Source: Methylococcales bacterium (GTDB taxonomy: Bacteria; Pseudomonadota; Gammaproteobacteria; Methylococcales; Methylomonadaceae). From it: a stretch of 43,605 bases of DNA. A program made the position numbers and the translations under genes. The first letter of the stretch is position 1, and every line of letters starts with the position of its first letter. The notes beneath the pieces were generated by a model. The model was not told the origin of the DNA. It was given only the letters and a program-made list of their open reading frames with translations, and ran no database searches. The stretch is from positions 1-43,605 of the forward strand of contig QVQF01000099.1 in the NCBI GenBank assembly GCA_003584895.1. Reading direction: 5' to 3'. Below are positions 29,031-38,573 of this stretch, piece after piece.

Positions 29031-30506
29031 GTGAATAATCTTTTAAATAAACGCCGCGCGGGTATCCTCCTGCACATTACTTCCTTGCCAGGTCCCAACA
29101 AACAAGGCGACTTAGGCCAAGACGCCTATAATTTCATTAACTTCCTTCATGATTCTAGCGTTACTGTATGGCAAACATTACCTTTAGGTATAACCCATGC
29201 CGATGGCTCGCCCTACCAATGCTTATCTGCTCATGCCGGTAATCCTGCCTTAATTGATATTGAGAATTTAGTAAAATTAGGCTGGTTACAACCCTCAGAA
29301 CACTGTGAAACTTGCCAAGGAACCCTTGCATTTAATAAAACCTGCTTAATAGAAAAAGCTTTAAAAGGATTCTTAGAGCATGCTAGCCAATCTGACAGCA
29401 ATGACTATGCAAAGTTTTGCCAAGAAAAGTCTTTTTGGCTGGATGATTTTGCCTTATTTATGGCGCTTAGAAATGTTTTTAATCAACAATCTTGGCGCTT
29501 ATGGCCCGAACCATTTAAAGAAAGAAATATTACAGCGCTAAGTGAGGCTAGTGAGCGTTTAGCTGCCGATATTGAGCAATATAAATTTGAACAATATGTT
29601 TTCTTTCGGCAATGGATGGCATTAAAAGCCTATGCCAATAGTCATGATGTGCTCTTATTTGGGGACATTCCTATTTTTGTATCTTATGATAGTGCTGATG
29701 TCTGGGCGAATCGCAAGGTTTTCAAACTGAATAAATCTGGCGAAATGTCTGTAGTTGCGGGCGTTCCTCCTGATTATTTTTCAGAAACAGGTCAGCGTTG
29801 GGGCAACCCTCATTACGATTGGGGTCACCTTAATAAGACTGGCTTTACTTGGTGGGTTGAACGTATGCAAACACAGTTAGAACAATTTGACATTCTCCGT
29901 ATCGACCACTTTCGCGGCTTAGAAGCTGCATGGGAAATACCTGACAATGAAGCTACGGCCCAAAATGGAACTTGGGTTAAAGCTCCAGGCAAAGCACTTC
30001 TAAATGCCATTAAAGCCAAATTAGGATCAATTCCCCTAGTTGCAGAAGATCTGGGCATTATTACCAACGAAGTTGAAGCCTTAAGAGATGAGTTTAACTT
30101 ACCGGGCATGAAGATTTTACAATTTGCTTTTGGCAGCGGTGCAAATAATCCTTACTTACCAATTCATTATGAACAAAATTGCGTGGTTTATACTGGCACC
30201 CATGATAATGACACTACGGTAGGTTGGACTCACTCTATCAATGAGCATGAAAAAAACCACGTTTACGATTACTTAGGTCATCCGTCCATTCCCCTCCACC
30301 GCGCATTAATACAAGCGGCTTTGGGATCCGTCGCTAATTTAGCAATTATTCCTATGCAAGATATCCTTGAACTAGATTCTGAAGCTCGCATGAACACTCC
30401 TGGGACTATGGTGAACAACTGGAAATGGCGCTTTCAATGGGATCAACTAAGCCATGACAAAGCCTCACACTTTGCACACTTAGTCAGCTTATTCGATAGA
30501 CATTAA
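29031..30506 (+). CDS. malQ: 4-alpha-glucanotransferase (amylomaltase)
   Basis: GH77 enzyme that transfers alpha-1,4-glucan segments in maltodextrin and glycogen metabolism. The 491-residue product is of the short amylomaltase type. Substrate-site strings SPYQCLSAHAGNPALI and GDIPIFVSYDSADVW are present, as is the 250s-loop-like PPDYFSETGQRWGNPHYDW. The nucleophile is D292 in LRIDHFRG, the acid/base E339 in VAEDLG, and the stabilising pair H391/D392 in YTGTHDNDTT. The start is GTG at 29031; an ATG four bases upstream is in another frame. It stands alone after a gene-poor stretch. With the phosphoglucomutase at 39495 it suggests that the cell stores and uses glycogen. Confidence 0.95.
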   Translation: MNNLLNKRRAGILLHITSLPGPNKQGDLGQDAYNFINFLHDSSVTVWQTLPLGITHADGSPYQCLSAHAGNPALIDIENLVKLGWLQPSEHCETCQGTLAFNKTCLIEKALKGFLEHASQSDSNDYAKFCQEKSFWLDDFALFMALRNVFNQQSWRLWPEPFKERNITALSEASERLAADIEQYKFEQYVFFRQWMALKAYANSHDVLLFGDIPIFVSYDSADVWANRKVFKLNKSGEMSVVAGVPPDYFSETGQRWGNPHYDWGHLNKTGFTWWVERMQTQLEQFDILRIDHFRGLEAAWEIPDNEATAQNGTWVKAPGKALLNAIKAKLGSIPLVAEDLGIITNEVEALRDEFNLPGMKILQFAFGSGANNPYLPIHYEQNCVVYTGTHDNDTTVGWTHSINEHEKNHVYDYLGHPSIPLHRALIQAALGSVANLAIIPMQDILELDSEARMNTPGTMVNNWKWRFQWDQLSHDKASHFAHLVSLFDRH

Positions 30507-30535
30507 AACTCAGACTGAAGGCGCCCCCCTAAGCT

Positions 30536-31372
30536 TTAATTTTTAGTGAGCGGTAACAATGGGATATTATATGACGCAATAATCGCCTGTATTTTATCAA
30601 ACTGACTTTCAATCAACTTATCTAACTGCGCTTTTCTGGTTTTATCACCCTTACGCACTCCCATCGCCATAGCAAAATCAAACCTTAGCGCTGGCGTTGA
30701 TTTCATTGGAATCAGAGCATAACTGTTCTTCGGACTTTGTGCCAATACATAGGCGGCCATTGGCCCCCATAAAATCACCATATCTATCTTTTTAGCTTTA
30801 AAATCTCTAGCCATTTCCATTGCGGTATTATTTTCACCATCACCCGACATAGATTGATAAGGAATACCTTGATCTAACAAACCATTTTGTTGCAACCAGG
30901 TTGTACCAGGGCCACGATCAAACATAGCTATCTTTAAGGATTCTTGTCGTTCCAAAGATAATTTAGTTAATTGATCGGCCTCTTTAATATCATCCCAACC
31001 ACGGCCTTTAGCAATCAATAATACATAACTGGACTTATAATAAGGCGCACTAGTTAGCGCTAAATCAAAGCCTTCTGGCACGCCCATCACGATGTCACAC
31101 TTAAATTGATCACTATCTGCGTCCCTGTCATTTACTGGTGCTGTTAGGGTATTACGAATAAAACCAATGCGCTGTGCAAACCAAGTATATTCAACTTTTT
31201 GTCCTAACTCTTTGGCAAACAATTCAGCAATTTTATTTTCAAAGCCGTCTTTATTTTTAGTTGAATACGGAGGATTTAAAGGATCAGCACATACTTTAAA
31301 CGTATCTTCTGCAAAAGTTGATGTGAAGAAAGTTGCCAAATATAATCCAACCAACATTTTTTTAACGTACAT
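30536..31372 (-). CDS. MxaJ/XoxJ-like periplasmic binding protein (quinoprotein dehydrogenase-associated)
   Basis: 278-residue secreted solute-binding-fold protein. The signal peptide ends near TSTFA-EDTF. The mature start FKVCADPLNPPYS, then EYTWFAQRIGFIRNTL, CDIVMGVPEGFDLALTSAPYYKSSYVL and FDRGPGTTWL are the pattern of the MxaJ/XoxJ family. Those proteins are encoded with PQQ methanol dehydrogenases and thought to help mature or activate them. Here no dehydrogenase or cytochrome gene is adjacent, so it is an orphan paralog; malQ converges 29 bp away. AGGAA lies 7 bp before the ATG. Amino-acid-type ligand binding cannot be excluded. It is the strongest hint of a methylotroph. Confidence 0.85.
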   Translation of the reverse strand: MYVKKMLVGLYLATFFTSTFAEDTFKVCADPLNPPYSTKNKDGFENKIAELFAKELGQKVEYTWFAQRIGFIRNTLTAPVNDRDADSDQFKCDIVMGVPEGFDLALTSAPYYKSSYVLLIAKGRGWDDIKEADQLTKLSLERQESLKIAMFDRGPGTTWLQQNGLLDQGIPYQSMSGDGENNTAMEMARDFKAKKIDMVILWGPMAAYVLAQSPKNSYALIPMKSTPALRFDFAMAMGVRKGDKTRKAQLDKLIESQFDKIQAIIASYNIPLLPLTKN

Positions 31373-31525
31373 ATTATTTCCTAATAAATAGAATCAAAAT
31401 CTAGCATTCATCTCTTAGATTTTTCAGATAGCCGCATTATACCTAGTCTTAATCATTCATGGGATTTGTCATAATGAATCCGTTCATTAAGTAACCCGTA
31501 AATAAAGCCTAAGAATACGCTAACC

Positions 31526-31756
31526 CTAAATAAATATCTTTCGAGTTAAGGCTTGCATAGCGACAGATTCAATTGTTACATCACTTAATAAAAGCCCCAA
31601 TAACACATCATCCTCTAGTGCTAATAATTCTATAAAACAGGATTGCTCCTCTTTATCAGCCAGAAGATACTTAATATCTAGGTAACGTAGCAACAGAAAA
31701 TCTAATTCTTTTGTACCACGGCGACATTGCCAATGCAGCTTTGCGTACTCGATCAT
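31526..31756 (-). CDS. sdhE: Succinate dehydrogenase flavinylation factor SdhE
   Basis: Small assembly factor (76 residues) that promotes covalent FAD attachment to SdhA. The family motif RRGTKELD (RGxxE) is near the N-terminus, followed by LRYLDIKY and a Leu-rich helix bundle; the length fits. It is the last gene of the sdhCDAB operon and overlaps the sdhB stop by one base (TAATG), directly supporting the role over the older CptB antitoxin label. Confidence 0.93.
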   Translation of the reverse strand: MIEYAKLHWQCRRGTKELDFLLLRYLDIKYLLADKEEQSCFIELLALEDDVLLGLLLSDVTIESVAMQALTRKIFI

Positions 31757-32541
31757 TAACCCAATTTTCTCTGGACTAATAATTTTTTGGTTTCAGCGAT
31801 AGCTTTGGCAGGGTTTAAACCTTTTGGACAAGTGTCGGTGCAGTTCATAATGGTATGGCAACGATAAAGCTTGAAAGGATCTTCTAATTCATCGAGACGA
31901 GCACCCGTATTTTCATCACGACTATCGACCAACCAGCGATAAGCTTGCAATAATACTGCAGGGCCTAAATAACGCTCACTGTTCCACCAGTAACTAGGAC
32001 AACTGGTAGAACAACAGGCGCAGAGTACACATTCATACAAGCCATCCAGCTTTTCTCGATCTTCTTTACTTTGCAAGCGCTCCCTATCGGCGGGCGCAGG
32101 TGTTTGAGTGGCTATCCAAGGCTGAATAGAGGCATATTGCGCATAAAAATGGGTCATGTCAGCAACTAGGTCTTTAACAACCTGCATGTGAGGCAGAGGA
32201 AAAATTTTAATAGTGCCCGAATATGAATCTATAGCTTTAGTACAAGCCAAGGTATTTTTACCATTGACCATCATTGCACAAGAGCCACATACGCCTTCAC
32301 GACAAGAACGTCTGAACGTTAAGGTACTATCAATGTCATTTTTAATTTTAAGAATAGCATCCAGCACCATAGGCCCACAACTATCCATATCTAATTCGTA
32401 ACTATCAATACGCGGATTTTGTCCTGAAACCGGATCCCAGCGATAGACCTCAAATTGTCGGCTATTACTTGTTCCTAGAGGGGCTTTATAATTTTTTCCT
32501 ACAATGAGTTGGGAATTTTTAGGTAAGGCAAACTCAGCCAT
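31756..32541 (-). CDS. sdhB: Succinate dehydrogenase iron-sulfur subunit
   Basis: 261-residue subunit that carries electrons from FADH2 to quinone. The [2Fe-2S] cysteines are in [21 protein letters not shown]-type spacing, the [4Fe-4S] ligands in [12 protein letters not shown], and the remaining ligands for [3Fe-4S]/[4Fe-4S] in [17 protein letters not shown]. The N-terminus is about 20 residues longer than E. coli SdhB. It overlaps sdhA and sdhE by one base each, so the three are translationally coupled. Confidence 0.97.
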   Translation of the reverse strand: MAEFALPKNSQLIVGKNYKAPLGTSNSRQFEVYRWDPVSGQNPRIDSYELDMDSCGPMVLDAILKIKNDIDSTLTFRRSCREGVCGSCAMMVNGKNTLACTKAIDSYSGTIKIFPLPHMQVVKDLVADMTHFYAQYASIQPWIATQTPAPADRERLQSKEDREKLDGLYECVLCACCSTSCPSYWWNSERYLGPAVLLQAYRWLVDSRDENTGARLDELEDPFKLYRCHTIMNCTDTCPKGLNPAKAIAETKKLLVQRKLG

Positions 32542-34325
32542 TAGTAAACTCTCTCTTTAGGCGGAATAAAGTCAACCTCGTCGGTTAAGGTATATAAATG
32601 CACTGGGCGATAATCAATACTGATCTTGTCATCAATTAGCCAAGTCAACGTATGTTTAAGCCAATTCGCGTCATCTCTCGCAGGATAATCTTCTCTGGCA
32701 TGGCCACCCCTACTTTCCAAGCGATTACCGGCAGCATTAATAGCTACACTGGCTTGGCTGAGTAAATTATCCAGCTCTAATGTTTCTACTAAATCAGTAT
32801 TCCAAATTAAAGACTTATCTTTAACACCTACTTCGGCAAATGAGTGTTTAATATCTGCCATGGCGGCGATACCTTCATCTAACGTAGTTTGAGTTCTAAA
32901 TACAGCTGCTTTATTTTGCATGGTTTTTTGCATTGCCAAACGTATATCTGAGGTACTGCGCTCCCCATTAGCATAACGAATTTTATCAAAACGGGCCAAG
33001 GCCTTAACACAAGCGTTTTTAGCCAGTGGCTTTTGTGCCGTTCCAGGCCTAATCAATTCAGCACAGCGAATGGCGGCAGAACGACCAAATACCACTAAAT
33101 CTAACAACGAGTTGGACCCCAAACGATTGGCACCATGCACCGATACACAGGCAGCCTCACCTACAGCCATTAAGCCAGGCACTACTTTATCGGGATTATC
33201 GCCCTCTAAAGTCACTACCTCAGCTTTGTAATTGGTAGGAATACCGCCCATATTGTAATGTACGGTTGGTAACACAGGAATGGGGTCTTTGGTAACATCT
33301 ATTCCGGCGAATATTTTCGAGGTTTCCGCAATCCCCGGTAAGCGCTCACTGATAAGCTTTGGATCTAGATGTTCAATATGTAAATACAAATGATCTTTGA
33401 GCTTACCAACACCGCGCCCTTCTTGTATTTCAATAGTCATCGCGCGACTTACTACATCACGCGAAGCTAGATCTTTGGCAGAAGGTGCATATCTATCCAT
33501 AAAACGCTCACCTTCCGAATTAGTGAGATAACCACCCTCACCTCTAACGCCCTCAGTAATTAAACAACCCGAGCCATAAATACCTGTAGGATGAAACTGA
33601 ATAAACTCCATATCTTGTAAGGGTAAGCCCGCTCGTAACACCATAGCATTACCATCACCAGTTACAGTATGAGCTGACGTGCAAGAAAAATAACTACGAC
33701 CATAACCACCGGTAGCCAGTATCGTTATGTGAGCTTTAAATAAATGCATGGAACCATCGTCCAGACACCAAGCCAAAACACCACGGCATTGGCCATCTTC
33801 CATAATTAAATCAAGTACAATATATTCAACAAAAAATTCAGCATTATGTTTTAACGCTTGCTGGTATAGCGTTTGTAAAATTGCATGTCCAGTTTTGTCA
33901 GCTGCCGCACAAGTTCGCTGTGCTTGACCTTTGCCATAATGCGTAGTCATGCCACCAAATGCGCGTTGATATATTTTTCCATCCTCAGTTCTAGAAAAAG
34001 GCACACCATAATGTTCTAACTCGATAACTGCTGCCATTGCTTCACGACACATGTATTCGATAGCATCTTGATCCCCCAACCAATCAGAACCTTTAACTGT
34101 GTCATACATGTGAAAACGCCAATCATCTTCACCCATATTACCTAGCGCGGCACTAATGCCGCCTTGAGCTGCTACTGTATGGCTACGCGTAGGAAACACT
34201 TTAGACAGACAAGCGGTTTTTAATCCTCTTTCTGCCAAACCTAAAGTTGCACGTAAACCCGCGCCACCCGCTCCTACTACGATGACATCATAAGTATGCT
34301 CAATAATTTTATAATCAGTCGACAT
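32541..34325 (-). CDS. sdhA: Succinate dehydrogenase flavoprotein subunit
   Basis: Catalytic subunit of complex II, oxidising succinate to fumarate; 594 residues. FAD-binding [19 protein letters not shown] at the N-terminus, covalent-FAD histidine H49 in [27 protein letters not shown], and the substrate-site RGEGGYL and [19 protein letters not shown]. It follows sdhD by 3 bp and overlaps sdhB by one base. SdhE, needed for its flavinylation, is encoded at the operon end. Confidence 0.98.
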   Translation of the reverse strand: MSTDYKIIEHTYDVIVVGAGGAGLRATLGLAERGLKTACLSKVFPTRSHTVAAQGGISAALGNMGEDDWRFHMYDTVKGSDWLGDQDAIEYMCREAMAAVIELEHYGVPFSRTEDGKIYQRAFGGMTTHYGKGQAQRTCAAADKTGHAILQTLYQQALKHNAEFFVEYIVLDLIMEDGQCRGVLAWCLDDGSMHLFKAHITILATGGYGRSYFSCTSAHTVTGDGNAMVLRAGLPLQDMEFIQFHPTGIYGSGCLITEGVRGEGGYLTNSEGERFMDRYAPSAKDLASRDVVSRAMTIEIQEGRGVGKLKDHLYLHIEHLDPKLISERLPGIAETSKIFAGIDVTKDPIPVLPTVHYNMGGIPTNYKAEVVTLEGDNPDKVVPGLMAVGEAACVSVHGANRLGSNSLLDLVVFGRSAAIRCAELIRPGTAQKPLAKNACVKALARFDKIRYANGERSTSDIRLAMQKTMQNKAAVFRTQTTLDEGIAAMADIKHSFAEVGVKDKSLIWNTDLVETLELDNLLSQASVAINAAGNRLESRGGHAREDYPARDDANWLKHTLTWLIDDKISIDYRPVHLYTLTDEVDFIPPKERVY

Positions 34326-34328
34326 AAA

Positions 34329-34715
34329 CTAGCCTATCAATAGGATACGAAACACCGCCACCAATGCTACCAGCACCAGCATGAAGAAACTTATGTTGAC
34401 TGTCCAGACAGCAATGATTTTGACACCTTCATCTGCAACATAATCTTCAATAACGACTTGTAAGCCCAAGGCTGCATGATAAAAAGCGGCAAGCATCCAA
34501 GCAATTATACAAACGGTATTAAGCGGAACAATTAACCAAGCTATGATATGTTGATAAGGAGCATGAAAACTTAAACTTAAGAAAGTGATTAACCAATAAG
34601 ATAATGGGATTAGCACTACCGCAGTTACACGTTGCATCCACCAATGTGACGTTCCTGACTTTGCGGAACCCAAGCCACGAACTTTGGCTAATGGTGATCG
34701 ATAATCCATAAACAC
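34329..34715 (-). CDS. sdhD: Succinate dehydrogenase membrane anchor SdhD
   Basis: 128-residue membrane anchor with three helices. SGTSHWWMQRVTAVVLIPL marks the first helix, AWMLAAFYHAALGLQVVIED the second, with IEDYV carrying the Asp-Tyr pair that corresponds to the quinone-site residues of E. coli SdhD. It lies 7 bp after sdhC and 3 bp before sdhA. Confidence 0.94.
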   Translation of the reverse strand: MFMDYRSPLAKVRGLGSAKSGTSHWWMQRVTAVVLIPLSYWLITFLSLSFHAPYQHIIAWLIVPLNTVCIIAWMLAAFYHAALGLQVVIEDYVADEGVKIIAVWTVNISFFMLVLVALVAVFRILLIG

Positions 34716-34722
34716 TCCAGGC

Positions 34723-35100
34723 CTAGATAAACAATAATATATTTATGGTAATAGCTAAGGAGATACCCATTTCAATCAGAGCATATCGATCCATAGTCTC
34801 ACGATCAAAACCCTTCCCTGCATCCCAAATCAAATGACGTACACCGTGACATAGATGAAAAACTAAAGCGTAACAAAAGCCCGAATAAATCAACTTTATT
34901 GGCCAAAAAGTCGCCAGCGCTTGTATGTTGTCATAAGATTTCTGGCCTCCTGCAATGGCTGACATAATAACCACAAAAAAAACTAAGCCAATAGATAATA
35001 GTACGCCAGTCATACGGTGAGTAATTGAAATAATACCTGTTAAAGGCAGCTTATAGGCTTGTAGATGTGGCGATGTAGGTCTATTACTTGGTACGGCCAT
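34723..35100 (-). CDS. sdhC: Succinate dehydrogenase cytochrome b556 subunit
   Basis: 125-residue membrane subunit binding haem b. The N-terminal signature RPTSPHLQAYKLPLTGIIS and THRMTG (Ser/Arg of the quinone site) are present. The haem ligand should be H82 in FHLCHGVRHLIWDAGKGF. Three membrane helices are visible. First gene of sdhCDAB-sdhE, with a plausible promoter about 40-67 bp upstream. Confidence 0.95.
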   Translation of the reverse strand: MAVPSNRPTSPHLQAYKLPLTGIISITHRMTGVLLSIGLVFFVVIMSAIAGGQKSYDNIQALATFWPIKLIYSGFCYALVFHLCHGVRHLIWDAGKGFDRETMDRYALIEMGISLAITINILLFI

Positions 35101-35138
35101 GACTTATCCAGTAAGTGGTTTGATCAATCAACAATCTA

Positions 35139-35167
35139 TTCATAACTGCGCACAAAGACTTTGTAAA
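35139..35167 (-). promoter_or_regulatory. Possible sdh operon promoter
   Basis: Read on the minus strand: TTTACA (35167-35162, five of six to consensus), 17-bp spacer, TATGAA (35144-35139, four of six), about 39 bp from the sdhC ATG. Confidence 0.4.
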
Positions 35168-35218
35168 CATCAAGTATCTGGTGTTATTGAAAAGACTAGC
35201 TTCTAACACTTGTACTTT

Positions 35219-35242
35219 TCAACCTGCTTTAATGCAGGTTGA
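35219..35242. repeat. Perfect 9-bp stem-loop upstream of sdhC
   Basis: TCAACCTGC-TTTAAT-GCAGGTTGA lies between the stop of the secreted PepSY-like gene and the sdh promoter. The minus-strand product is not followed by a U-run, so it is an imperfect terminator candidate for the upstream gene. A regulatory dyad is the alternative. Confidence 0.5.
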
Positions 35243-35294
35243 ATTATTCGATTTTAAGATATAACGCTAAATAATGTACCTTAAACATAAACGT

Positions 35295-35768
35295 TTAATT
35301 ACGTTCTTTTTGACTGATAGCACCACTACGATCAACAACAACATTCCAATCAATGCCACCGGCATTAACAACCAAGTCATATTCTTCGCCAACACCATTT
35401 GGGTTAACTATCAATACAGAATCTTTAACAGTATAAGTATCAAATATAGTTTTTAAATTATCTAAAGCAATCGCAGGCATCATATTTGCACCTTGAACAT
35501 TATTAGCGTTCACAAAAAAACGTCCATTGGGTCTATACAGCTCAATTAATTTTTCCTTATCTTTTTCTTCTTTAAACATAATCTCAAATACAGTTTGTTT
35601 AAAATGCATTTTCTTTGCCGCACTAATTTCTACCGCATTAGGATGTTTCTTATAAAATTGTTCCATTATAGGCGCAGGAATAGCTTCTTTAGATATCACC
35701 TCTGCTTGGGCTGATATTGAAGTCAGAGCCAAGGCTAATAAACTCATATTTAATAAATAGTTACGCAT
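35295..35768 (-). CDS. Secreted PepSY-like protein
   Basis: 157-residue exported protein with signal peptide MRNYLLNMSLLALALTSISA, cut after AQA. The mature part starts EVISKEAIPAPIMEQFYKKHPNA, a phrase typical of PepSY-like/DUF2874 (BLIP-fold) proteins (a helix ending in xPNA). Beta segments follow (YEV-type FEIMFKEEK, GRFFVN, YDLVVNAGGIDWNVVVDRSG). Two such repeats seem present, one per half. AGGAAC precedes the ATG. Function unknown; inhibitor or ligand-binding roles are known for the fold. Confidence 0.65.
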   Translation of the reverse strand: MRNYLLNMSLLALALTSISAQAEVISKEAIPAPIMEQFYKKHPNAVEISAAKKMHFKQTVFEIMFKEEKDKEKLIELYRPNGRFFVNANNVQGANMMPAIALDNLKTIFDTYTVKDSVLIVNPNGVGEEYDLVVNAGGIDWNVVVDRSGAISQKERN

Positions 35769-35918
35769 GTTTTTTTTGTTCCTGTAATCGATAGTTTAAT
35801 GGCATATTCTAGTGAGAACTATTATATTAGTTTTCAGACTGTTTTCCTCAACAATTATTACGCCATTTTTCAGATAAATAAGAGTTGTCTATATACAAAT
35901 TAGACATAACGAAAATAA

Positions 35919-36767
35919 TTATTTCTCTAGCCCAATAAAATCCCAAATTTTATGAGAGATAGTTGATGTATTATGCTCTGGTATAGGAGGGCCTTTAGGG
36001 TAATTAAGTTCATAGACTCGCAGCGTATCATTAGCTAATTCGTTCATTCCCAATTTAGTATAGGATTCTTGTAAAGCTAACAAAGCATAAGGAATAGCAG
36101 CAGTGCCCTGATATTTATCAATCACTCCAGAAGCTCTGTCCACTGCCGCCACATAAGCCTTACGTTTAATATAATACCTTGCCACATGCACTTCATACAT
36201 CGCCATGTTACTTTTAAGTGCAATCATTCGTAATCTTGAGTCTGGAACATACTTACTTTGTGGGAAACGGCGCACTAATTCTTCAAAATTAAGTAAGGCA
36301 TCATTAGCTGCACCAGGATCTCGTTGCGAAGTATCTGTCGGCAAAAATCGATCTATAAAACCAATATCTCGATTGTAATTCACTAACCCTTTTAAATAAT
36401 GAGCATAATCCACCCCAGGACTACGAGGATTTGTTTTTATAAAACGATCAGCGGCAGCGATTGCCGAATCTGCATCGCCATTTTTATAATATGCATAGGA
36501 AACATCTAGCTGTGTTTGAGCAGCATCTGCACCAAAAGGATTTCGAGATTCTATAGCCTCATAAATTTTTGTGGCTTTCTCATAACTACCGCTATCCATT
36601 GCAGCTTTAGCTTCTGTACGAAATTTATCCGCACTCCAATCGACATATTCATCTTTATCCTTTGATGAACCAGACTCTCCTGAGAAGAGATCTTTAAGCG
36701 ATGAACAGCCTTGAAGAGACAGTCCCAAACAGACAATAAATAAATATTTTAGTAAAATTAATCGCAT
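35919..36767 (-). CDS. bamD: Outer membrane protein assembly factor BamD
   Basis: Essential lipoprotein of the BAM complex that folds outer-membrane proteins. The 282-residue product has lipobox LQGC (C21) and TPR-like repeats (AKAAMDSGSYEKATKIYEAI, SYAYYKNGDADSAIAAADRF, ALLNFEELVRRFPQSKY, VARYYIKRKAYVAAVDRAS). The NPFG in ESRNPFGADA is conserved in BamD. It is longer than E. coli BamD through a Ser/Lys/Asp-rich insert after the Cys and a C-terminal tail. It is divergent from rluD, the classic gammaproteobacterial arrangement. Confidence 0.96.
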   Translation of the reverse strand: MRLILLKYLFIVCLGLSLQGCSSLKDLFSGESGSSKDKDEYVDWSADKFRTEAKAAMDSGSYEKATKIYEAIESRNPFGADAAQTQLDVSYAYYKNGDADSAIAAADRFIKTNPRSPGVDYAHYLKGLVNYNRDIGFIDRFLPTDTSQRDPGAANDALLNFEELVRRFPQSKYVPDSRLRMIALKSNMAMYEVHVARYYIKRKAYVAAVDRASGVIDKYQGTAAIPYALLALQESYTKLGMNELANDTLRVYELNYPKGPPIPEHNTSTISHKIWDFIGLEK

Positions 36768-36823
36768 AGTACCAACGACACGTTGTAAAATTAGAGGTTT
36801 TCTCGCAGAATGAACGGCGATAC

Positions 36824-36860
36824 TTAAGATTTAGGTATCAAGCGAGTATAACTTAACAAT
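36824..36860. promoter_or_regulatory. Overlapping divergent promoter region of bamD and rluD
   Basis: TATAAC on the plus strand (36846-36851) has TTAAGA 17 bp upstream, pointing to rluD. On the minus strand TATACT overlaps the same spot and points to bamD, with a poor -35. If both are used, the two polymerases would compete for one site. This is consensus matching only. Confidence 0.3.
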
Positions 36861-36882
36861 ACGTTATTCAGAAGAACTTGTT

Positions 36883-37827
36883 ATGACACGATTAACGGCA
36901 GAAGTGCCTTACGAAATGGCAGGTATGCGCTTAGATCAAGTGCTAGCCGAACTATTTGCAGACTATTCACGCAGTAAACTACAAATCTGGGTTAAATCTG
37001 GACGCGTGCATGTCAATGATTTAATTCTTAAACCTAAAGATAAGCTCGAAGGTGGTGAAACAATTACTTTAGATGCTGAAGCAGAAATAGTAATAACCTC
37101 TAAAGCAGAACCTATTACTTTAGATATTATATTTGAAGATGAAAGTTTACTCATAGTCAACAAACCTGCCGGTATGGTTGTACATCCCGCCGTTGGGAAT
37201 TGGCATGGTACCTTGTTAAATGCCTTACTAAACCATGAATCATCTTTAGAAACATTACCAAGGGCAGGTATTGTTCATAGAATAGATAAAGAAACTAGTG
37301 GTCTATTAATGATCGCTAAAACCTTGCAGGCTCATAATAGTTTAACTCAGCAACTCCAAGACAGATCTATTGTTCGTGAATACTTGGCTATTAGCCGTGG
37401 TCGCATGACAGCCGGAGGAACAGTTGATGAACCTATTGCTAGACATCCTACAGATCGAAAACGTTATGCTGTAAAAGAATCCGGTAAATTTGCTGTAACG
37501 CATTATCGTGTAGTGAAGCGTTTTACTCGACATACACTTATTCAAGTTAAGCTTGAAACCGGACGCACTCATCAAATTCGTGTGCATATGGCGCATATTC
37601 GCTATCCATTATTGGGTGATCAAGTTTATGGTGGTCGATTTCAAATGCCAGCTGATTGCAGCGAGCAATTAGAAAAAGAATTACGTAGTTTTAAACGTCA
37701 AGCATTACACGCAGCCAAATTAGGGCTACTTCACCCTGTAACTAATGAATATTGTGAATGGGAACAACCTATGCCCGATGATATGGTTCGCCTACTAGAT
37801 GCTTTAACGGATAATGAACAAGAATAA
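36883..37827 (+). CDS. rluD: 23S rRNA pseudouridine synthase RluD
   Basis: Makes pseudouridines 1911, 1915 and 1917 in helix 69 of 23S rRNA. 314 residues: N-terminal S4 domain (MRLDQVLAELFADYSRSKLQ, SGRVHVN), then the RsuA/RluA-type catalytic core with D135 in GIVHRIDKETSG, and LETGRTHQIRVHMAHIRYPLLGDQVYGG. The divergent bamD and overlapping pgeF support RluD over RluC. It overlaps pgeF by 14 bp. Confidence 0.96.
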   Translation: MTRLTAEVPYEMAGMRLDQVLAELFADYSRSKLQIWVKSGRVHVNDLILKPKDKLEGGETITLDAEAEIVITSKAEPITLDIIFEDESLLIVNKPAGMVVHPAVGNWHGTLLNALLNHESSLETLPRAGIVHRIDKETSGLLMIAKTLQAHNSLTQQLQDRSIVREYLAISRGRMTAGGTVDEPIARHPTDRKRYAVKESGKFAVTHYRVVKRFTRHTLIQVKLETGRTHQIRVHMAHIRYPLLGDQVYGGRFQMPADCSEQLEKELRSFKRQALHAAKLGLLHPVTNEYCEWEQPMPDDMVRLLDALTDNEQE

Positions 37828-38569
37828 ACACTGGCTGGTTCCTGACTGGCCAGCCCCTGCTAATGTTCATGCGGCAACTACTTTACGTACAGGTGGCATC
37901 AGTAAAGAGCCCTACTTGAGCCTAAATACCGCGACTCATGTTAACGATACAATGGAACTAGTATTACAAAATAGAAAAGTAATCAGCGACATGCTAAACC
38001 TTCCAACTGAACCTGTATGGCTAGATCAAATACATAGCAATCGCATTGTTAAAGCAGAAAAAACAGCCGTACCTCAACAAGCCGATGCCAGCTATTCAAG
38101 CGACTCTGGCGTAGTTTGTACCGTCATGACCGCTGATTGCTTACCTTTATTGATTTGCTCAAAAGACGGAGAAAAAATAGCAGCCATTCATGCAGGTTGG
38201 CGTGGATTATTAGCAGGCGTGATAACCAACTGTATTTCCGAACTAACCTCACTAGCGCCGATTACTCTAGCTGCTGAACTATTAATCTGGTTAGGTCCAG
38301 CCATTGGCCCCAACTGCTTTGAAATAGGTTCAGAGGTGCGCGAGGCATTCATAGAAAAATCTAAGCATTATGAAAAAGCCTTTAAGGTGCAAAATAACGG
38401 TAAATACCTAGCTGATATTTACCAATTAGCTAGAATTGAGCTAAACGCAATTGGCATCACTAACATTTATGGCGGTACTTACTGCACAATGACAGAAAAA
38501 GAACGTTTTTTTTCTTATCGCAGAGACAACCAAACAGGACGCATGGCAACTTTAATATGGAAAGATTAG
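37814..38569 (+). CDS. pgeF: Peptidoglycan editing factor PgeF (YfiH, multi-copper-type laccase domain)
   Basis: Purine nucleoside phosphorylase/laccase-fold protein that removes mis-incorporated amino acids from UDP-MurNAc precursors; 251 residues. Metal-site signature: DQIHSNRI, TADCLPLLI, AIHAGWRGLLAGVI and GPAIGPNCFEIG; the C-terminus carries FFSYRRD. Its ATG lies inside rluD (14-bp overlap), the common rluD-pgeF coupling. In many genomes clpB comes next, but here a ZIP transporter does. Confidence 0.95.
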   Translation: MNKNKHWLVPDWPAPANVHAATTLRTGGISKEPYLSLNTATHVNDTMELVLQNRKVISDMLNLPTEPVWLDQIHSNRIVKAEKTAVPQQADASYSSDSGVVCTVMTADCLPLLICSKDGEKIAAIHAGWRGLLAGVITNCISELTSLAPITLAAELLIWLGPAIGPNCFEIGSEVREAFIEKSKHYEKAFKVQNNGKYLADIYQLARIELNAIGITNIYGGTYCTMTEKERFFSYRRDNQTGRMATLIWKD

Positions 38570-38573
38570 CATA

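Noticed and set aside
31472-31489. TAATGAA-TCCG-TTCATTA dyad after sdhE as a terminator
   Set aside because: AT-rich 7-bp stem without a U-run; too weak to call.
35274-35456. 60-residue plus-strand frame opposite the PepSY-like gene
   Set aside because: Antisense shadow with low-complexity Asn/Ile content.
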